The notes under the pieces were generated by a model that saw only the letters and a list, made by a program, of their open reading frames with translations, did not search any database and was not told the origin of the DNA. Positions 11,508 to 23,633 of a stretch of 64,000 nt of DNA are shown here, piece by piece; position 1 is the first letter of the stretch; each line of letters opens with the position of its first letter. The stretch lies in NCBI RefSeq assembly GCF_000006565.2, contig NC_031475.1, positions 3,435,189-3,499,188 on the forward strand. Reading direction: 5' to 3'. The stretch is from Toxoplasma gondii ME49 (lineage: Eukaryota > Apicomplexa > Conoidasida > Eucoccidiorida > Sarcocystidae). Made by a program: the position numbers and the translations under genes.

Positions 11508-13915
11508 CCTGATTGGTCAGGCAGAAAGTTTCTGCGTGATTCACTGCTGATGAAAGAGTGACTGGTAGTGTGAAGACCTCTAAATTTGTGCAGGCGTTGT
11601 ATGTAGCTGCCCGGTTGCTTTCGGACGCCTGATGGTGCGCAGAAACCCTGAGAATACGGTCCGGCAACGACCGCGTGGGAGCACGCATAGCGGGTAGTAA
11701 GAAGTTGAAGACAACGACCCTGAGAAGATTCACTTTTTCTGAGCAGTCATCACAGATTCTCCCCTGTAACGAAGATCGACTGCGGTTCTCTTTTGTTGGG
11801 CCTAAAGCTACGGAGTTCGTGGAGGTTCGCAGAAGTTCAGCACAGTCATCCGATGGTAGTCGACCAGTCTCCAGGTAGTGGATAAACTGTAAAGGAAAAA
11901 TTGAGTGTGTGGTGCGGTCTTTACAGACTACGTTAGATGATATTCAAAATCAGGAGCTGTTGGCGGAAGAGGCCTGACCACGGTGGGATGGCTTTCCGAT
12001 TGAATTTTATTCAGTTATCGTATCAGGATTCTGAGTCTGTGGTTATGTGAGCTATCTGATGTTCAGTTGGGTGACCGCAATGGTTTCCCTGTAATTTGAG
12101 TGGGAAATGATTGTAGTCGAACACCAGCGGTCCCGTTCGCGTAACCTGTGTAGAGCTGGATGCGACTCTCGGCAGTTTCGTTTCTTCTCCTTCCAGAGAG
12201 GGATGGTTGGTGCCGGATAGCGACTCATGTTGAAGATCATCATTATCTCGGGGTTTTCTGCTGGCAGGTACAGGTGCACGTGAGAGTACTGCGGTCTCAC
12301 GCGCGTATTCTGTATTGTCATACAATATAAATAGGACCCGCAGAACATACCAGTAAATGTTTTCCAACTGTGTTCGCATAGTTGGGTGGGTTCAATCCGC
12401 TGCTTGTTCGTTCTTGCACCGGTAGGGGGGGGGGCCAACAGATGCAGATGAGATTGGTTGACTTCTTGCGTCACGAGATAATGCCGCTTGTTGTAGACTG
12501 AATTCCATCAAGGTTGATTGTTCGCAGGCGAAGGCGCCTCGTCCACCGTGTATCGACCTGATCGGATGTTTACGGAAACCGTTTTGAGTCCTTACGAAAG
12601 CGTGAAGTCGCGCCAGGAACTTTACATGGGCTGTTATGAGATCTAAGAAGCCGGTCAGCTTTTCCTGTACTGTACAGACATTGCTGAAGGGACCGGACAT
12701 ACGACGGACTATGCACACTGTCATCTGACCGCGGTCAGCATATGGACACGCTGGAAACGCGTGCGTTGATGTAGAGTGCTTAGGACGATGAAATATGAGG
12801 AACAAGACCTGACAATCTTTAACCAACTCTTTGTTTGCCTCCCTGCGGTCACTCGGCTAGTGGCTATCTGTCGAATCAACAGCTGCGAAGCGGGCACGAC
12901 CAGCGCTTTCCACGGGATTTTTGCAGGATAGCCCTGTGCATACCGATTAACCACATGACAGCTCGTCTTTGAAGCCGCTGGTACAGAATATCAAACCCAA
13001 CGCCAATTAACTCAGTGAAATGAGACAGAGTTGAACTGTCTATATATCCTTGAGTTATGTTTCTATTGAGGCCCCTGTAAGCCTCAGGAGAAAACAGCAA
13101 ACTTGTGGATGGCTCAACTAAATTCACAGCAACCATGAAACCACAATTCTACGAGCCCCTGCTGCGCCTATAGGCTCTTGCGTGGAGGACCGTCGCAAGG
13201 TTCGAATGCAGGTTCGGCCCTGGTCTAAATGGAAACATCTGATTGTTTAAGGGTAGCCGCAACTTGTCACTGTCATCTCTACGTCAGCGTATGTGGAGGA
13301 AAGCGGGAACGCGGAAGCCTGAGGATACCCAGTGCTTGCGCCCAGTTGTGCACTTACGTCGAGGAGTTAATGCGAGCCGAGCAAAAGGTTGTGAATCACC
13401 TCTCCAGCGTTGTGTGAACTACAGATCTCGCCGACTCCCACCATTTATTCAAGCACGAGTCTTTCAGTTTCTCGCGCTAGAGACTGGATGTAAACAGTCC
13501 ATGTGCATTCGAACAGTGAGCCACTGGCAAGAACAAATACGCACGACGTTAACTTCCCTGTCAAACATCCATTTTCTTTGTAATACACTTCCATCCAGGA
13601 GTAGCGATTATAAGATACAAGGGTCGAGAACAAAACCAAAACAGGCACAGGGGTCAGAATCTGAAAAACAGTAACAGGATGTCTGCTGCTGGTTCTTTTT
13701 GCCCTTCTGCGTGATAAATTATGCTGCCGTGTTGTGTAACCTCCGCTGCCAAGAAAGACTTCAAACACCCATGATGAAGATTCCGCGGAGATCGGGAGAT
13801 AACTTCCCCTTTAACCTATCGCAGACGAACGTAATATCCAACAGAAGCGTATGTTATCATACTTTCACGATGTCGAACCATGTTACATGGAGCGAAGGCG
13901 GCTTGTGTTCGACCG
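11508..13915. other. Region between EF-P and the ROP kinase without a recognised gene
   Basis: Contains the 3' flanks of both convergent neighbours. Open frames on both strands reach about 144 codons (for example 12392-12826 minus and 13243-13674 plus) but show no domain, no signal peptide and no plausible splicing into longer products. Nothing further is supported. Confidence 0.4.
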
Positions 13916-16000
13916 CTAAATTCCCGGCGCTTGATCAAAAAACGCAGTTTTTCTCACAAGATCAAGCGGTGTCCACCGTCGATCCTCCCGAGGGTCTAAG
14001 AGTAGCTTCACGATTGTCAGGAGACTGGTATCGGCTAAGGGGCATTTCCGTTCGACCCAGTCCTTCCTTGTAAATCTGGATATGCCAGAGAGCATTAGCA
14101 GCAATGGGTTGTTTCCCGGACATGTTTTGGTCTGTTCCATTGCTTCTTTTTCGAGTCGTCCAAGATGAAAAGGGCCGTCGTGGCAGATGAGCTTATAGAA
14201 AGTAACACCGAGAGCATAAGCGTCCCGTTTGGCCCTTGGTGACTGATAGCCTCTTCTATAAGCACATTCGGCTCCGTTCGGGTCTAAGTACAGCATAGTC
14301 CCTTGAAGACAGGGAATCAATGTCGCAGGGTCCATCTTAATTGACATAGAGAGATCCGCAGCAAACAGTTCGCCGTCATCTCGAGCAAGAAAGTTCTCCG
14401 CCTTAATGTCCGTGTGCACGAGGTTCATCTCTTGCATCGTGGCCATCAACTTAGTAAGCTTATAAATGATATACGTTACAGCGCTTAAGCTGAACTTCCG
14501 CGGATCCAAGTCCTCAAGGTCAGGCCCCACTATAGGGTAGGCGATGATGTAGCGATCAAGTCGCATAATCTCTCCGCCGGGGGAGCCGACTACCCGGGGA
14601 CTGGCCTCGACGATATCCTGAAAGCGTGGTATCTGTGTAGTGCCTTCAAACCAGAACGCTTTTTGCGGGAGTACAAAGCCCCTCTGGAAAAGAAACTGCA
14701 TCCTATCAGTAGCAGTCACTGGGCAGTCATGCAAACTCAGGGCCGCATGCTTAAACAGTGATGCTACTCCGATCTCCTCGTTGCGTGCCTGGTAGAAATA
14801 TTCTTTCGACTGACTCAGGTTCATGGATGGGTCGCTTAATTGATACAGAATTTTTCCTGCGAATTTCTTAAGGGGGCTTCCAACCGGCTCATCCTTGTCT
14901 TCAAGGAGCAGCACACCACCAATGCCTCCTACTCCCAAAAGCTTGTGCCAGATTATGTTGTGCTTTAAACCTGCATCGTCAGCGACTTTGGCTACCGTGC
15001 CAGAAGGCCAGAACCGCCTGACGGTGTTGAGAAAGCCAGAGGCACGAGTCCAGTTGTTGAACTTGCGAGCTATTTCTAGGAATGACGAAGTACTCAGTGG
15101 CCAACTAGATTCTTGCTGGGCACCTGATGCATTTTTTATGCCAAGGGCATCCGTGGCACGAATATTATAGGATCGACTGGGTTTCATCCACTGTATCAGA
15201 GCTGCTGTGTCCCAAATAACGCTCTCGTCGGATTCCCCTTCGGCTTCTTCATACCTTCTGTGGAGATGGTTGCGTTTTTCATCTCCCCCTGCATGTTGGG
15301 AGAGTGTTTGCAGCGTAAGGAAAGACGGAGAAACACCTTTTCCTTGAACAGCCATAACGGCTCGAGCGATGAATTGCTTGCCTTCGTTCAGCACCTTAGC
15401 ATCAAGAGGACGTATCATCTGTGGATCAGCCCACTCTTCCTTAGGCTGTGAAGATGCAGATGTAGGGACGTTTCGTTCCTTTCGAAATGTACGTAGCCCA
15501 TCCCGTTTGTTGATAAGCTTGTCTTCCTCTCGGCTATTCACAGGCACAGCAAGTCCGCGACGCTCCTTGAGCGGAACGTACACCCGGTAGGGAGTTGACG
15601 TAGGTGCTTGACCTGCCTTCACGAAATTGTAGGGTGACTGGACACGGTTAGCGGGAGGTTTGAAATGCATGGCACCATCATCCGGCGAGAACTGCCCATG
15701 TCTGAGGATCTGCTGATTACGGGGCGGCACGTAGCGTTGCTGTCCCCTCGGAGGGTTCCGCCTCTCCAAATGGGGGTAAAAGCGATTCTGCCCACGCAAG
15801 TGCGCTTCAAACGGTTTCCGAGCTTGCCGCAGCAATCGTCGCGGTTCTACCTGTGCATCAACAGCAAAAGTCACAAGTGTAATTTGCAGCAGCAACAGTT
15901 GGATGACACGGAGAACGCGTGGTGGCGAGCTGAGGCTTGATACCATGCTCTGCGCGGCGAACTGCGTCATCTTTTTATGGCACACTTTCTGTTCGGCCAT
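13916..16000 (-). CDS. Rhoptry kinase (ROP family), catalytic core residues intact
   Basis: Single-exon gene of up to 694 codons, like most ROP2-family genes. The first ATG gives a hydrophilic lead-in. A later ATG (codon 11 at 15970, or codon 19 at 15946) would place the hydrophobic core (about residues 31-47) as a normal signal peptide and may be the true start. After it comes an Arg-rich segment (RRLLRQARK), reminiscent of the amphipathic helices that bind the parasitophorous vacuole membrane. The kinase domain covers about 350-690: Gly loop fitting GxGxxGxV at about 356-363, Lys383 (FAGKIL), HTDIKAENF at 529-537 with Asp531 and Asn536, then ADLS in place of DFG with Asp549 kept, and a subdomain IX Asp near 592. 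Activity is therefore plausible. ROP kinases are injected into host cells at invasion. From memory ROP28 is one candidate, unverified. Confidence 0.85.
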   Translation of the reverse strand: MAEQKVCHKKMTQFAAQSMVSSLSSPPRVLRVIQLLLLQITLVTFAVDAQVEPRRLLRQARKPFEAHLRGQNRFYPHLERRNPPRGQQRYVPPRNQQILRHGQFSPDDGAMHFKPPANRVQSPYNFVKAGQAPTSTPYRVYVPLKERRGLAVPVNSREEDKLINKRDGLRTFRKERNVPTSASSQPKEEWADPQMIRPLDAKVLNEGKQFIARAVMAVQGKGVSPSFLTLQTLSQHAGGDEKRNHLHRRYEEAEGESDESVIWDTAALIQWMKPSRSYNIRATDALGIKNASGAQQESSWPLSTSSFLEIARKFNNWTRASGFLNTVRRFWPSGTVAKVADDAGLKHNIIWHKLLGVGGIGGVLLLEDKDEPVGSPLKKFAGKILYQLSDPSMNLSQSKEYFYQARNEEIGVASLFKHAALSLHDCPVTATDRMQFLFQRGFVLPQKAFWFEGTTQIPRFQDIVEASPRVVGSPGGEIMRLDRYIIAYPIVGPDLEDLDPRKFSLSAVTYIIYKLTKLMATMQEMNLVHTDIKAENFLARDDGELFAADLSMSIKMDPATLIPCLQGTMLYLDPNGAECAYRRGYQSPRAKRDAYALGVTFYKLICHDGPFHLGRLEKEAMEQTKTCPGNNPLLLMLSGISRFTRKDWVERKCPLADTSLLTIVKLLLDPREDRRWTPLDLVRKTAFFDQAPGI

Positions 16001-18729
16001 TGCTGCACGGCAATAGCCGAATCGGTAAAACTCAGTCGCGGCACCAACAGATTCGGAGGCCTGTTTGTGACAAGTCTAAGTGGGCCGACAACTATGCGGT
16101 TGCACGTGGACTAGAACCGTTTCTTTGAATCCAAGCCCGGCTTAGACAGACTGCGAAACCCAGGTCACCGAGAGACTCTCCTTTGCACGAGGCAACAATG
16201 AACGATGCTCTCAATCCGATCAGACCTCGGAAATCTCGCAGGTCAGCAGCTGTCGCTGTTTTCAGCAGACAGCCACCACTGGAAAGGAGTGCTTTTACAG
16301 AATTAGAAGAGATGTTATGGCGTCATATGCCATTCCTTGTCACTAGCCACTATTTCGCGGCCTGATGTGGTGAGCCGCCTAAACCGGCCACTGGGGAGGG
16401 GGGGCAGCCGGGTTAGCGTCACTTATGTGCCCGACCCCGACACCGTGCAGACAGGCAGCCCGTTACAGCAGTACGAGCATTGCTGGTTAGTTGATGGGAC
16501 ACGACCGGTGGAGTACGGTTGTATTGTCGTATTGTGTTACGTCCTCGCTGGTAGCCAACAAATTGCCGTGCGTGACTCGACGACGGCTTGCCCGAAGCAC
16601 CAACCATAAGCGGTGTCCATGGGAGAGAATGAGAAACTCACTGAATCGTACATCCTGAAGCGAACCCTAAAACGTAAAGCGACGGGTGGCGTCGGGGTAC
16701 AGCTCTAGTCGACTGGCCTTACGTCATTCGGGGACTTGACAATGCTGACAGTCCTGCAGCGTACGATACAGCCGTTCGGGGTACTGATTTTACTCACCGG
16801 GTATATGTCAGTGTGTCACCTCCTACATCAACATGTGGTCTTTCGGCTTATCAATGTTCCCACCTCTTGGAGTTTGTTGCAGGACACCACTCATTCAGTT
16901 CATATGTTCACAATATTGGTGGCCGCGGGGGATTAAGATCACCAGGTCCCGACGGGGTCACTCTTCTTCTGCAGAGTTACGACTCACGAAAACAGAAAGT
17001 GGGCTCAGTTTGACCTGTGTTTACGAATGAGGAGTGCTTTCGAAGAAGAAATGCCTTCGTCGGACGATAGGTGTGCAGCCACTCATCTTGCCTATGTGTT
17101 CGCTGACGCAAAGAAACACCACTCTTAGTATCCTCAAAAATGCATGACCTCGTTTGTGCAAATCTGATTGGGCCAAAGGCTCTGTGACGGTTGGCGGGTA
17201 ATGCCTCAAAGATGTGCGCCATTCGATTTGGGACCGTTTTAAGACGCGTCGCCTTGTAAGGCTCAAAGGCTGGCTGGGGATGGCTTGCGGGATTGTGAAC
17301 GGTGCACGAGTCTCATGTGTACCACAGAGCACAGAACCAAATGTTATTTTGGAAGAAGTGAAGCGCTAGGTCATTCTTCAGTCATCTAAAAGTAACTCTT
17401 TTCAACTCCTGGAGTTCCAAAACGGGGTGCTGGGGACGTAAATGGAAAGATCAAAAGTTTAGCCGATCCCCTTGCACAGCGAGTTCTCGAGTGTACCTCA
17501 GGTGTTTCGAGATTCTTCACAGTGTGCCAGTTGAGATAATTTTAGACGGCGAAGGGTCTTGCCAGTGAAGACACTTGGCCTATGCAGCGCCACACCACCC
17601 TATGGTTACACACCGTAACTCAAATCACTTTGCAGCATACAGCGCATTCACTCCAGGCCAGAAGTCTCACTGCCTCTCCAATAGTGGCTGACAGCGGTAT
17701 GCATCCGTGCGAATTAGCTGCCGTAGCGAACGTGATATCCATCTCTTGAGAAGTTCACAAAGCCTGTCGCAAGTACTAGGGGAGGACCGCATTACCGAAT
17801 AGAGGTGTGTAGTCCCTCAACATTCGCTCCGGTATCAAAAGTGCGCTCAAAAGTCTCTCCACAAACAAAAGACAATGTGTATAAAGGTATACTGCTTTCT
17901 CTGAGCGTTCTTGGGAAGTTGCGGCGTTGAGGCATGTGTGTGGAATCACAACGTCAACCACATTCTCAGATTACCCTCCGATAAACCAGGGTAGCGCCGC
18001 ATCATCTAACTGAAGAAACACGTTTCTGTCGAACCTGGTTTGAGAAAAGATAGTTTATTCTTTCTGGTGTCATTCCCCTTTCAATTTGCATGGCCAATTT
18101 AAAAGAGTACCGAAATCCTGCAAACCTGTTTCCCTCTCGTTTGAAAGCAGTGACATCCGCGAAAGACCAGTTGGTCTAGTGGATGTATCCACCATTCTAA
18201 AAAATCGGACTCTCACAGTCAAGCCTCTAGAAGCACATCTGGCTGGGAACCGCGAACACGTCCTCGCATAAAACATATGCTTGTACGTTACTTGTGGAGA
18301 GACCGAAAACGGTCTGATTCGACGCAGTTGTATTCATTCCATTCTTGGAGCCAAAAAACAAACAGGTGAGTAGCACTGAAGGACGCCAGTCCCAGTATTT
18401 TCCAGGTCAATTCACACAAAAGAAAGCAACTAATGGGCTTTCCCGTTGCAGGCTGCAGGTGTACGTTAGACACAAATGGTGCACGCAGTTGATAAAAAAA
18501 TTATTCGAGTGATGCACGGGAACGAAATCCGTCGACAAATTGACGTCTGTGAAAATCGATCTTGGTTCGGCAGGATATCCGAGTGTCTCAGACTCAACCA
18601 CCCCGTTAAGATGCGCAACGACTTGTAAACCTTTGTGGAGGGAAAGACAACGAATGACCAAGTTGAACGCTGTGTCACAGACAATCATTCGTACCCGGAG
18701 CACAACCATCTGTGCCTGTGGCTTGTCTT
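16001..18729. other. Upstream region of the ROP kinase; possible unrecognised plus-strand exon(s)
   Basis: Holds the promoter side of the ROP kinase and the 3' side of the secreted acidic protein gene. Two protein-like open frames on the plus strand (16337-16609 and about 16677-17013) are listed separately. From 17.0 to 18.7 kb only short, biased frames are seen. No repeat or RNA gene is recognised. Confidence 0.35.
16677..17013 (+). CDS. Possible exon of an unknown protein (weak)
   Basis: An open frame of about 110 codons ends at a TGA at 17011-17013. The residues look protein-like rather than random: alternating hydrophobic and polar positions (THRVYVSVS), two Cys eight residues apart, a Gly/Arg/Ser-rich turn region and a final beta-like stretch (GVTLLLQSY). 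A second protein-like frame with four Cys lies just upstream at about 16337-16609. No start codon with a signal peptide, no known domain and no certain splice join between the two were found. It could be the end of a short gene divergent from the ROP kinase, or a decayed copy. Confidence 0.22.
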
Positions 18730-21700
18730 CTATCGCTCCAGAGAGTGCAAGTTTCTGAAAACTTTGCCCGCTGCTGTATCACCGAGTTTCGCTCCGTTCT
18801 TGTTCAGGACATTTCCCTTATCATCTACAAGTGGAACGCGTCCCTCGAATATCGTCACAATGCGAAACATTCCGATAGTGTTAGGAATATCCGCGATATC
18901 AGCAAGGACCACCATGCTGGGCAAATTCTGTACAGACACAAAACGATAACTCAAGAGGTCATGGAGGAAATCGTTTCTTCAAAAGGACACGGATATGGGC
19001 TGACGCACACTGCGTTAAGAACTCTATGCCAGATATTACCAGTTGTACTACCTTCAGATCCATGACAGCTATCCAGCATTTACTAGTGGATCGAGTGGAT
19101 CCACCACTGTCATTCAATCGGACAGATACCCGTTATCGGCTTCGTGGAAGTACGCATTTGAACATACCGACGTTCAGCTTACCTTAGGCCCCAGATGCGG
19201 CACATTCCTCAGTGCCTGAGAAACCGCGTTGCACGTAGGATCTGGAAAGAGGTAGAAAATATTTGAGAACTCTCAGTCAAAACTTTTCAAGGTACCCCTT
19301 GACAAGCCATCAGTCAATACAGCAAATAAGCTTTAATCAAACAAAAAACCAGATGCACCGAAAATACACAATTGAGGCATCTTACGTGCGGCAGGATCCT
19401 TTCCATCACAGACGAGATCCAGATGATTCGTAAGAGTAGGGACTTGCGCTCCCGTGCCAACAGTTTCCAATCGCTGCTCCATCTCGTGCTGCTTGACCGG
19501 GTGCTGGACAAACAAAGCCGCATACAAAACAACAGGAAAATAAGGTAGAAAACCTATTCAAACCACCCCCGGCAGAGACGGTCAACATACATCTACCTCC
19601 TCCCTGCACAAAATAAGAGGATAATCTCCTCTTTGACGTTTCAAGGGCTACTCATGGCAAGTGAATGACTACTTGCTGCCTACGAAGTGTGCGACCTTCC
19701 CTGTTTCCACTTCCGATGCATGCTTCCCATCCTCCGACGAAGCATCATCTGCCCACAGTGATCTGTCGCTCTGACAGGTACAAATAAATAAAATTACTTG
19801 TACGTCGCTGCAGTTGTTTTGGTTTCTACCTGAGCTGGTCTATGTTGGAGCGCCCGCGAATCCTTTGTACAGTCTGTCATTGGTCAAGCTAACGGAACGT
19901 TCATCGCTCGCAGAACTCTGGCAGAAGCGGCTTCTACCCTTTCAGGACGAGGCTACCGAGAGAAACGTGATACAGATGCACGAGTGGCCTACACTTTCAC
20001 CGCTGCAGAACAGCGGATTGACGAACCTGGAGCAGGTCAAGCAGCTTCATGCCGAGCTGCGCGGCATCTTTACATGCAGGATCAAAACCAATGTGAATGG
20101 TTCTGGGTTCCTCCTCGTCCTGCGGTGCCCGATCAATTGATTGCACATCCAGGAAGGCGCATGCCCGGTTCCGCTCGAGGTTCATGCAAGCAGGGTCTTG
20201 ACAAACGATTCTACTCTGCGAACACATCCCGCAGAAGCCTCCAACAAAGACCTGGCCACGCATCAAGAGGAAAAGTGCGACGACCATGCGATTCGCGAAA
20301 ACCGCCCTACACCGCTGTCTCATTTGTAAGCATGAATCACACAACAGATCGGGTTTCGGCTGCAACGCTCCCCACTGACATCTCAAAAGCTACTGTGCCA
20401 TCCCTTAAGTGAAGTAGAAATCTCTCCGCGTTGCCCCCACCGCTATGTGCTTTTCAATGACGCGATGGTCAGCCTACTTGCTTTGTAAGCTTCTCAAAGC
20501 CAGAGAGGCACGTCGCCATCCTCTGCTCATCGTTAAGGAATGGAAGCATCCAGAGAGCATTTAGTTGCTGGGTGAGAAGCAGATCCTGACGAACACCGCG
20601 AAACAACACAACAGTCGCTGAGTGGCGACAGTCTCATGTCCAGTCGTAGATGAGACTGCGCTAATTGGGCCGCATTTTTAAAACAAAACATCACATGAGC
20701 AGGAGACTAGTAAATGAGGGTCCGAGTCAAAAAGGGAGCTTAACAGCCTTGCAGAAGCAAATGAGGTGAACGTATAACGGGGGTGGTTTCATGGATGCAA
20801 GGGCAAAAAACAGCAGAGCAGGGAGAAACCATACTTCTTGGAATGGAATGCTTGCGCCGCAGAATTTATTATAGAAACAGGCTAAAACAGTGCCGTGGAA
20901 CAGGGTAGCAGTGTGAAGCATTAATCAACACCGTGTTCCTTACCTTAACAGGAGCCTCCTTTTTGGTCTCTTCCTTCTTAGCGTTTTCAGTTTCCTCCTT
21001 TAGTTTCTCTTCGTTAGCCTCAGCCTCCTTCTTCGCCTCTTCAGCTTCCTTCTTCGCCTCTTCCTTCTTCTTGGTCTCCTCTTCTTTTTTTTTGGCCTCT
21101 TCGGCAGCTCTGCGTTCTTCCGCTTGCTCTACGACAGTTCCACACAGAACACTGGAAGATAGGCTCTTCACTCAGACATGAACGTTCGGGGAAAAACCTT
21201 CGTGAATCGTTGGAATGTACTGTAGACGGCAGACAGTTCTTGGGAGAGCACATACACAAGCACACGTTGCTGCCAACTTGACTTCAGCGATTCACAAGAA
21301 AACTAGTGCAAAGGAAATGTGACACACGGGAGAGATTCTGCGACTGAGTCCGCTAAATCGTTGACACCCGTGTGCTTGCCTTCTCATGGCGAGTCTGTGA
21401 GCTCCTGTGTAAGCTCATTGAGCAACGAACAAACCCTGTCAAAACATATTCAAGGATATCATTGTACGAGTCGTTCATAACTTTTTGTTGGGTTTTTCGG
21501 CAGCGTATCCTTCGTACCGTGTTCCGTCATGACGTCGTGTAGTCTACCCAAGAGAGCGTGTCCGCTGGAGTTGCTCAAAAGCTTCGTGAGTCGTGAAATG
21601 ATTCTCTCACGGTCCTGGTCGTTCGGTACGTTGTTATCTTTCTGTTCCCCTTCCGCCGGTGGTTTCTCATCGTTCGTAGTGTCTTTTGTGGCACTTTCCG

Positions 21701-22277
21701 AACTGTTGCGGGCACTGTCATGATCCTCATCTTCTTTGTGGCTTGCCGACTCTTGCGAGTGCTTCTCCGTTTCGGAATCAGAATCAGATTCCCCTTTCTT
21801 CTTTTCATGTTCCACTGATTCTGAGTCGGAATCCGATTCCTCTTTCTTCTTTCCACCTCCTTTGGGTGCATCATCATCCTTTTGGCTGTTATCCCCGTCA
21901 TCATCCTTCTCGGACCCTTCGCCTCCATTCTTTTCTTGCGAGTCTCCATCCTTGTCGTCCCCATCATTGTCACTGTCTGATCTCTTTGACGAGCCTCCAG
22001 ACTCCTCTTCTTCGTCTGCCTCAGAGGCAGACTGCGTGGAGAGTTCCACAAACGATGGGGAAAAAAGTGGTGAGAGCCGGTTACCCAATGCTCCGTCCAC
22101 ACTTTGACCCGAAGGCGCCTCCTCGCTAAGAACAGCATTTTTCAGGAAGGCGTACCGATACCGCAAGTGGTCCTGCCTTACCGCATTTACAAAGCCATAA
22201 CTAGTTGCGAAGTCGCTGAGACCCAGGCCACACGAAACCAGAGCAGACAAGACCGTTCTGGAAAGAAGAGCCGGCAT
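18730..22277 (-). CDS. Secreted acidic, coiled-coil protein of unknown function (dense-granule-like)
   Basis: Exon 1 starts at 22277 and encodes a signal peptide followed by a long Asp/Glu/Ser/Lys-rich tract (SDSDSE blocks, residues about 85-220). Its frame is open to 21459. Downstream exons: one ending at 20944 (Glu/Lys/Ala coiled coil, start near 21160), 20567-20478, 20215-20027, 19770-19684, 19503-19386, 19241-19183 and 18927-18730, with phases that agree at every one of these joins. The join between exon 1 and the coiled-coil exon is unresolved: no donor in exon 1 matches the phase of the acceptor near 21156, so a small exon in 21170-21460 may be missing. The C-terminal part has four or more Cys near DPxC motifs and a compact hydrophobic end. 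No catalytic domain is seen. Signal peptide plus disordered acidic tract is common in dense-granule proteins, which is inference only. Confidence 0.6.
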
Positions 22278-23033
22278 CTCACCGACGTAAAAAGAATGAA
22301 CATGTACCCAGGTAAAAAAAATCCATGAATCGCGGCTTTTTCACGCCGACAGAGGCCGATGTCTCCTCGCGGAACGCAGCCGACGGCGCATGTGAAAGCA
22401 CGGGGTTAGGCACGGGTTAACACACCGTGTGGAAAATATTATACGGTTTTCGCCACGCGAAGGTGGGCCACGCAAAGAGCTCCACTAAAAACGAAGTGTG
22501 AGAAAGACTTCTATGAGGAATGACACAAATATATGGACGCCGAGGTTGCGTAGAATCAACGAGGCGGACCGCGGTCACTTCGCAGGATCGACTCAACCGC
22601 GACCGGTACATACGGAGAACCAGAAGTCGAGGGTCTGTCTCGCTGTCACCAGTTGAGCTCTTCGGTAATCAGATTGAGGAAGCACGGAAACGAACGGAAA
22701 CGAGGTAAAGAGGTTTTGCAAAAAAGAGATTCATTTGCTCCGAGCTTGAAGCCGGGCAAGCCGTACGCCCGGGTGCCACGCAGCAGTGTAACGAACGGCA
22801 ACCATAAAATCCAGTTCTTCTCTCAAGAGTGACTACATATTTTCTTGGCCACGTGTCAAAGTCGTTTTCAGGCGAAAGATAGCTCCCGCGGATCACTCAG
22901 AGATGAACTGCAAAAAAAGTCAGTCGCACAATGAAGACACCAGATGCAACATGCACTGGTTCTAGTTAGCGGTGCCCGTGTCCGCTCGGTAAGTCACAGA
23001 AAATGGCAAGACAACGAAGACAGCTCCGGCAGA
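22278..23033. other. Short intergenic region with no recognised gene
   Basis: Lies between the 5' end of the acidic secreted protein (minus) and the proposed small membrane protein (plus), so both promoters are expected here. Only short frames are present and none was convincing. Confidence 0.35.
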
Positions 23034-23633
23034 ATGACCGAAAAATTCAAGGAAATGCCAATGTATCAGGCCTTGGAAAAAACAGTGGAATCTTCCGCAG
23101 CATAAACCGAAACTGTGATTTGCACTCTTCAGCTGGTGTCTGTGTTTAACCCGATAAACGGAGTTGAGCTGCCGACTCGCCCCCAAGCAGCACCCATCGT
23201 TGCCGGGTCCCTTGTTCAAATGGCTAGTTTTAGCTTGACTGCACTCCTTGCTACTGCTTTCGGGGGAGAACTACATATCGTTGTCTTTCCTTCTACTGTC
23301 TATATAGTTGTTTGTGGTTCCGTCCTCGAAATGAATTTTCATAGGTGGGCGTTTTGAAGAGTACAAGCGCGGGACTTGGCTTTGGGGCCCTATTGGTCTA
23401 CTCGGCAGGTCTTTTAACAGTGATAACTGCCTTCGCATTGGCCCTTGCTGGTTTTCACAATCCAACAAAAAGTGCAGCGGTTTCCAGTGAGCACAATTTG
23501 TCGGTGTATTTTTCAATTGCCCTAACCCCGTATCCTTTTTGGCTCATTGCACTCTGCACACCGTTGCGAAATCCCAGATGCAGAGAAGTTCGAATCTTCC
23601 AAATGCAGACAATACCACTGCCGCAGCATATGA
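23034..23633 (+). CDS. Small hydrophobic membrane protein (proposed, 4 exons)
   Basis: Proposed exons 23034-23084, 23133-23279, 23345-23486 and 23578-23633 give 131 residues in one frame. The ATG at 23034 starts a short Lys/Glu-rich head. Exon 2 and exon 3 each hold one strongly hydrophobic Ala/Gly/Leu-rich segment long enough to cross a membrane (around VAGSLVQMASFSLTALL and GALLVYSAGLLTVITAF). The tail is short, basic and contains two Cys. No signal peptide is visible, which suggests a mitochondrial or other organelle membrane protein, but no family was recognised. Introns would be 48, 65 and 91 nt. The first uses a GTGGAA donor and the second GTTGTC, both weak, so the gene model is tentative. 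An alternative reading frame of the last exon is open to 23721. Confidence 0.38.

Noticed and set aside
21686..22138. Antisense and frame-shifted open frames over the acidic tract
   Set aside because: Low-complexity Asp/Glu/Ser codons give stop-free shadow frames. The minus frame with a signal peptide is the credible one.
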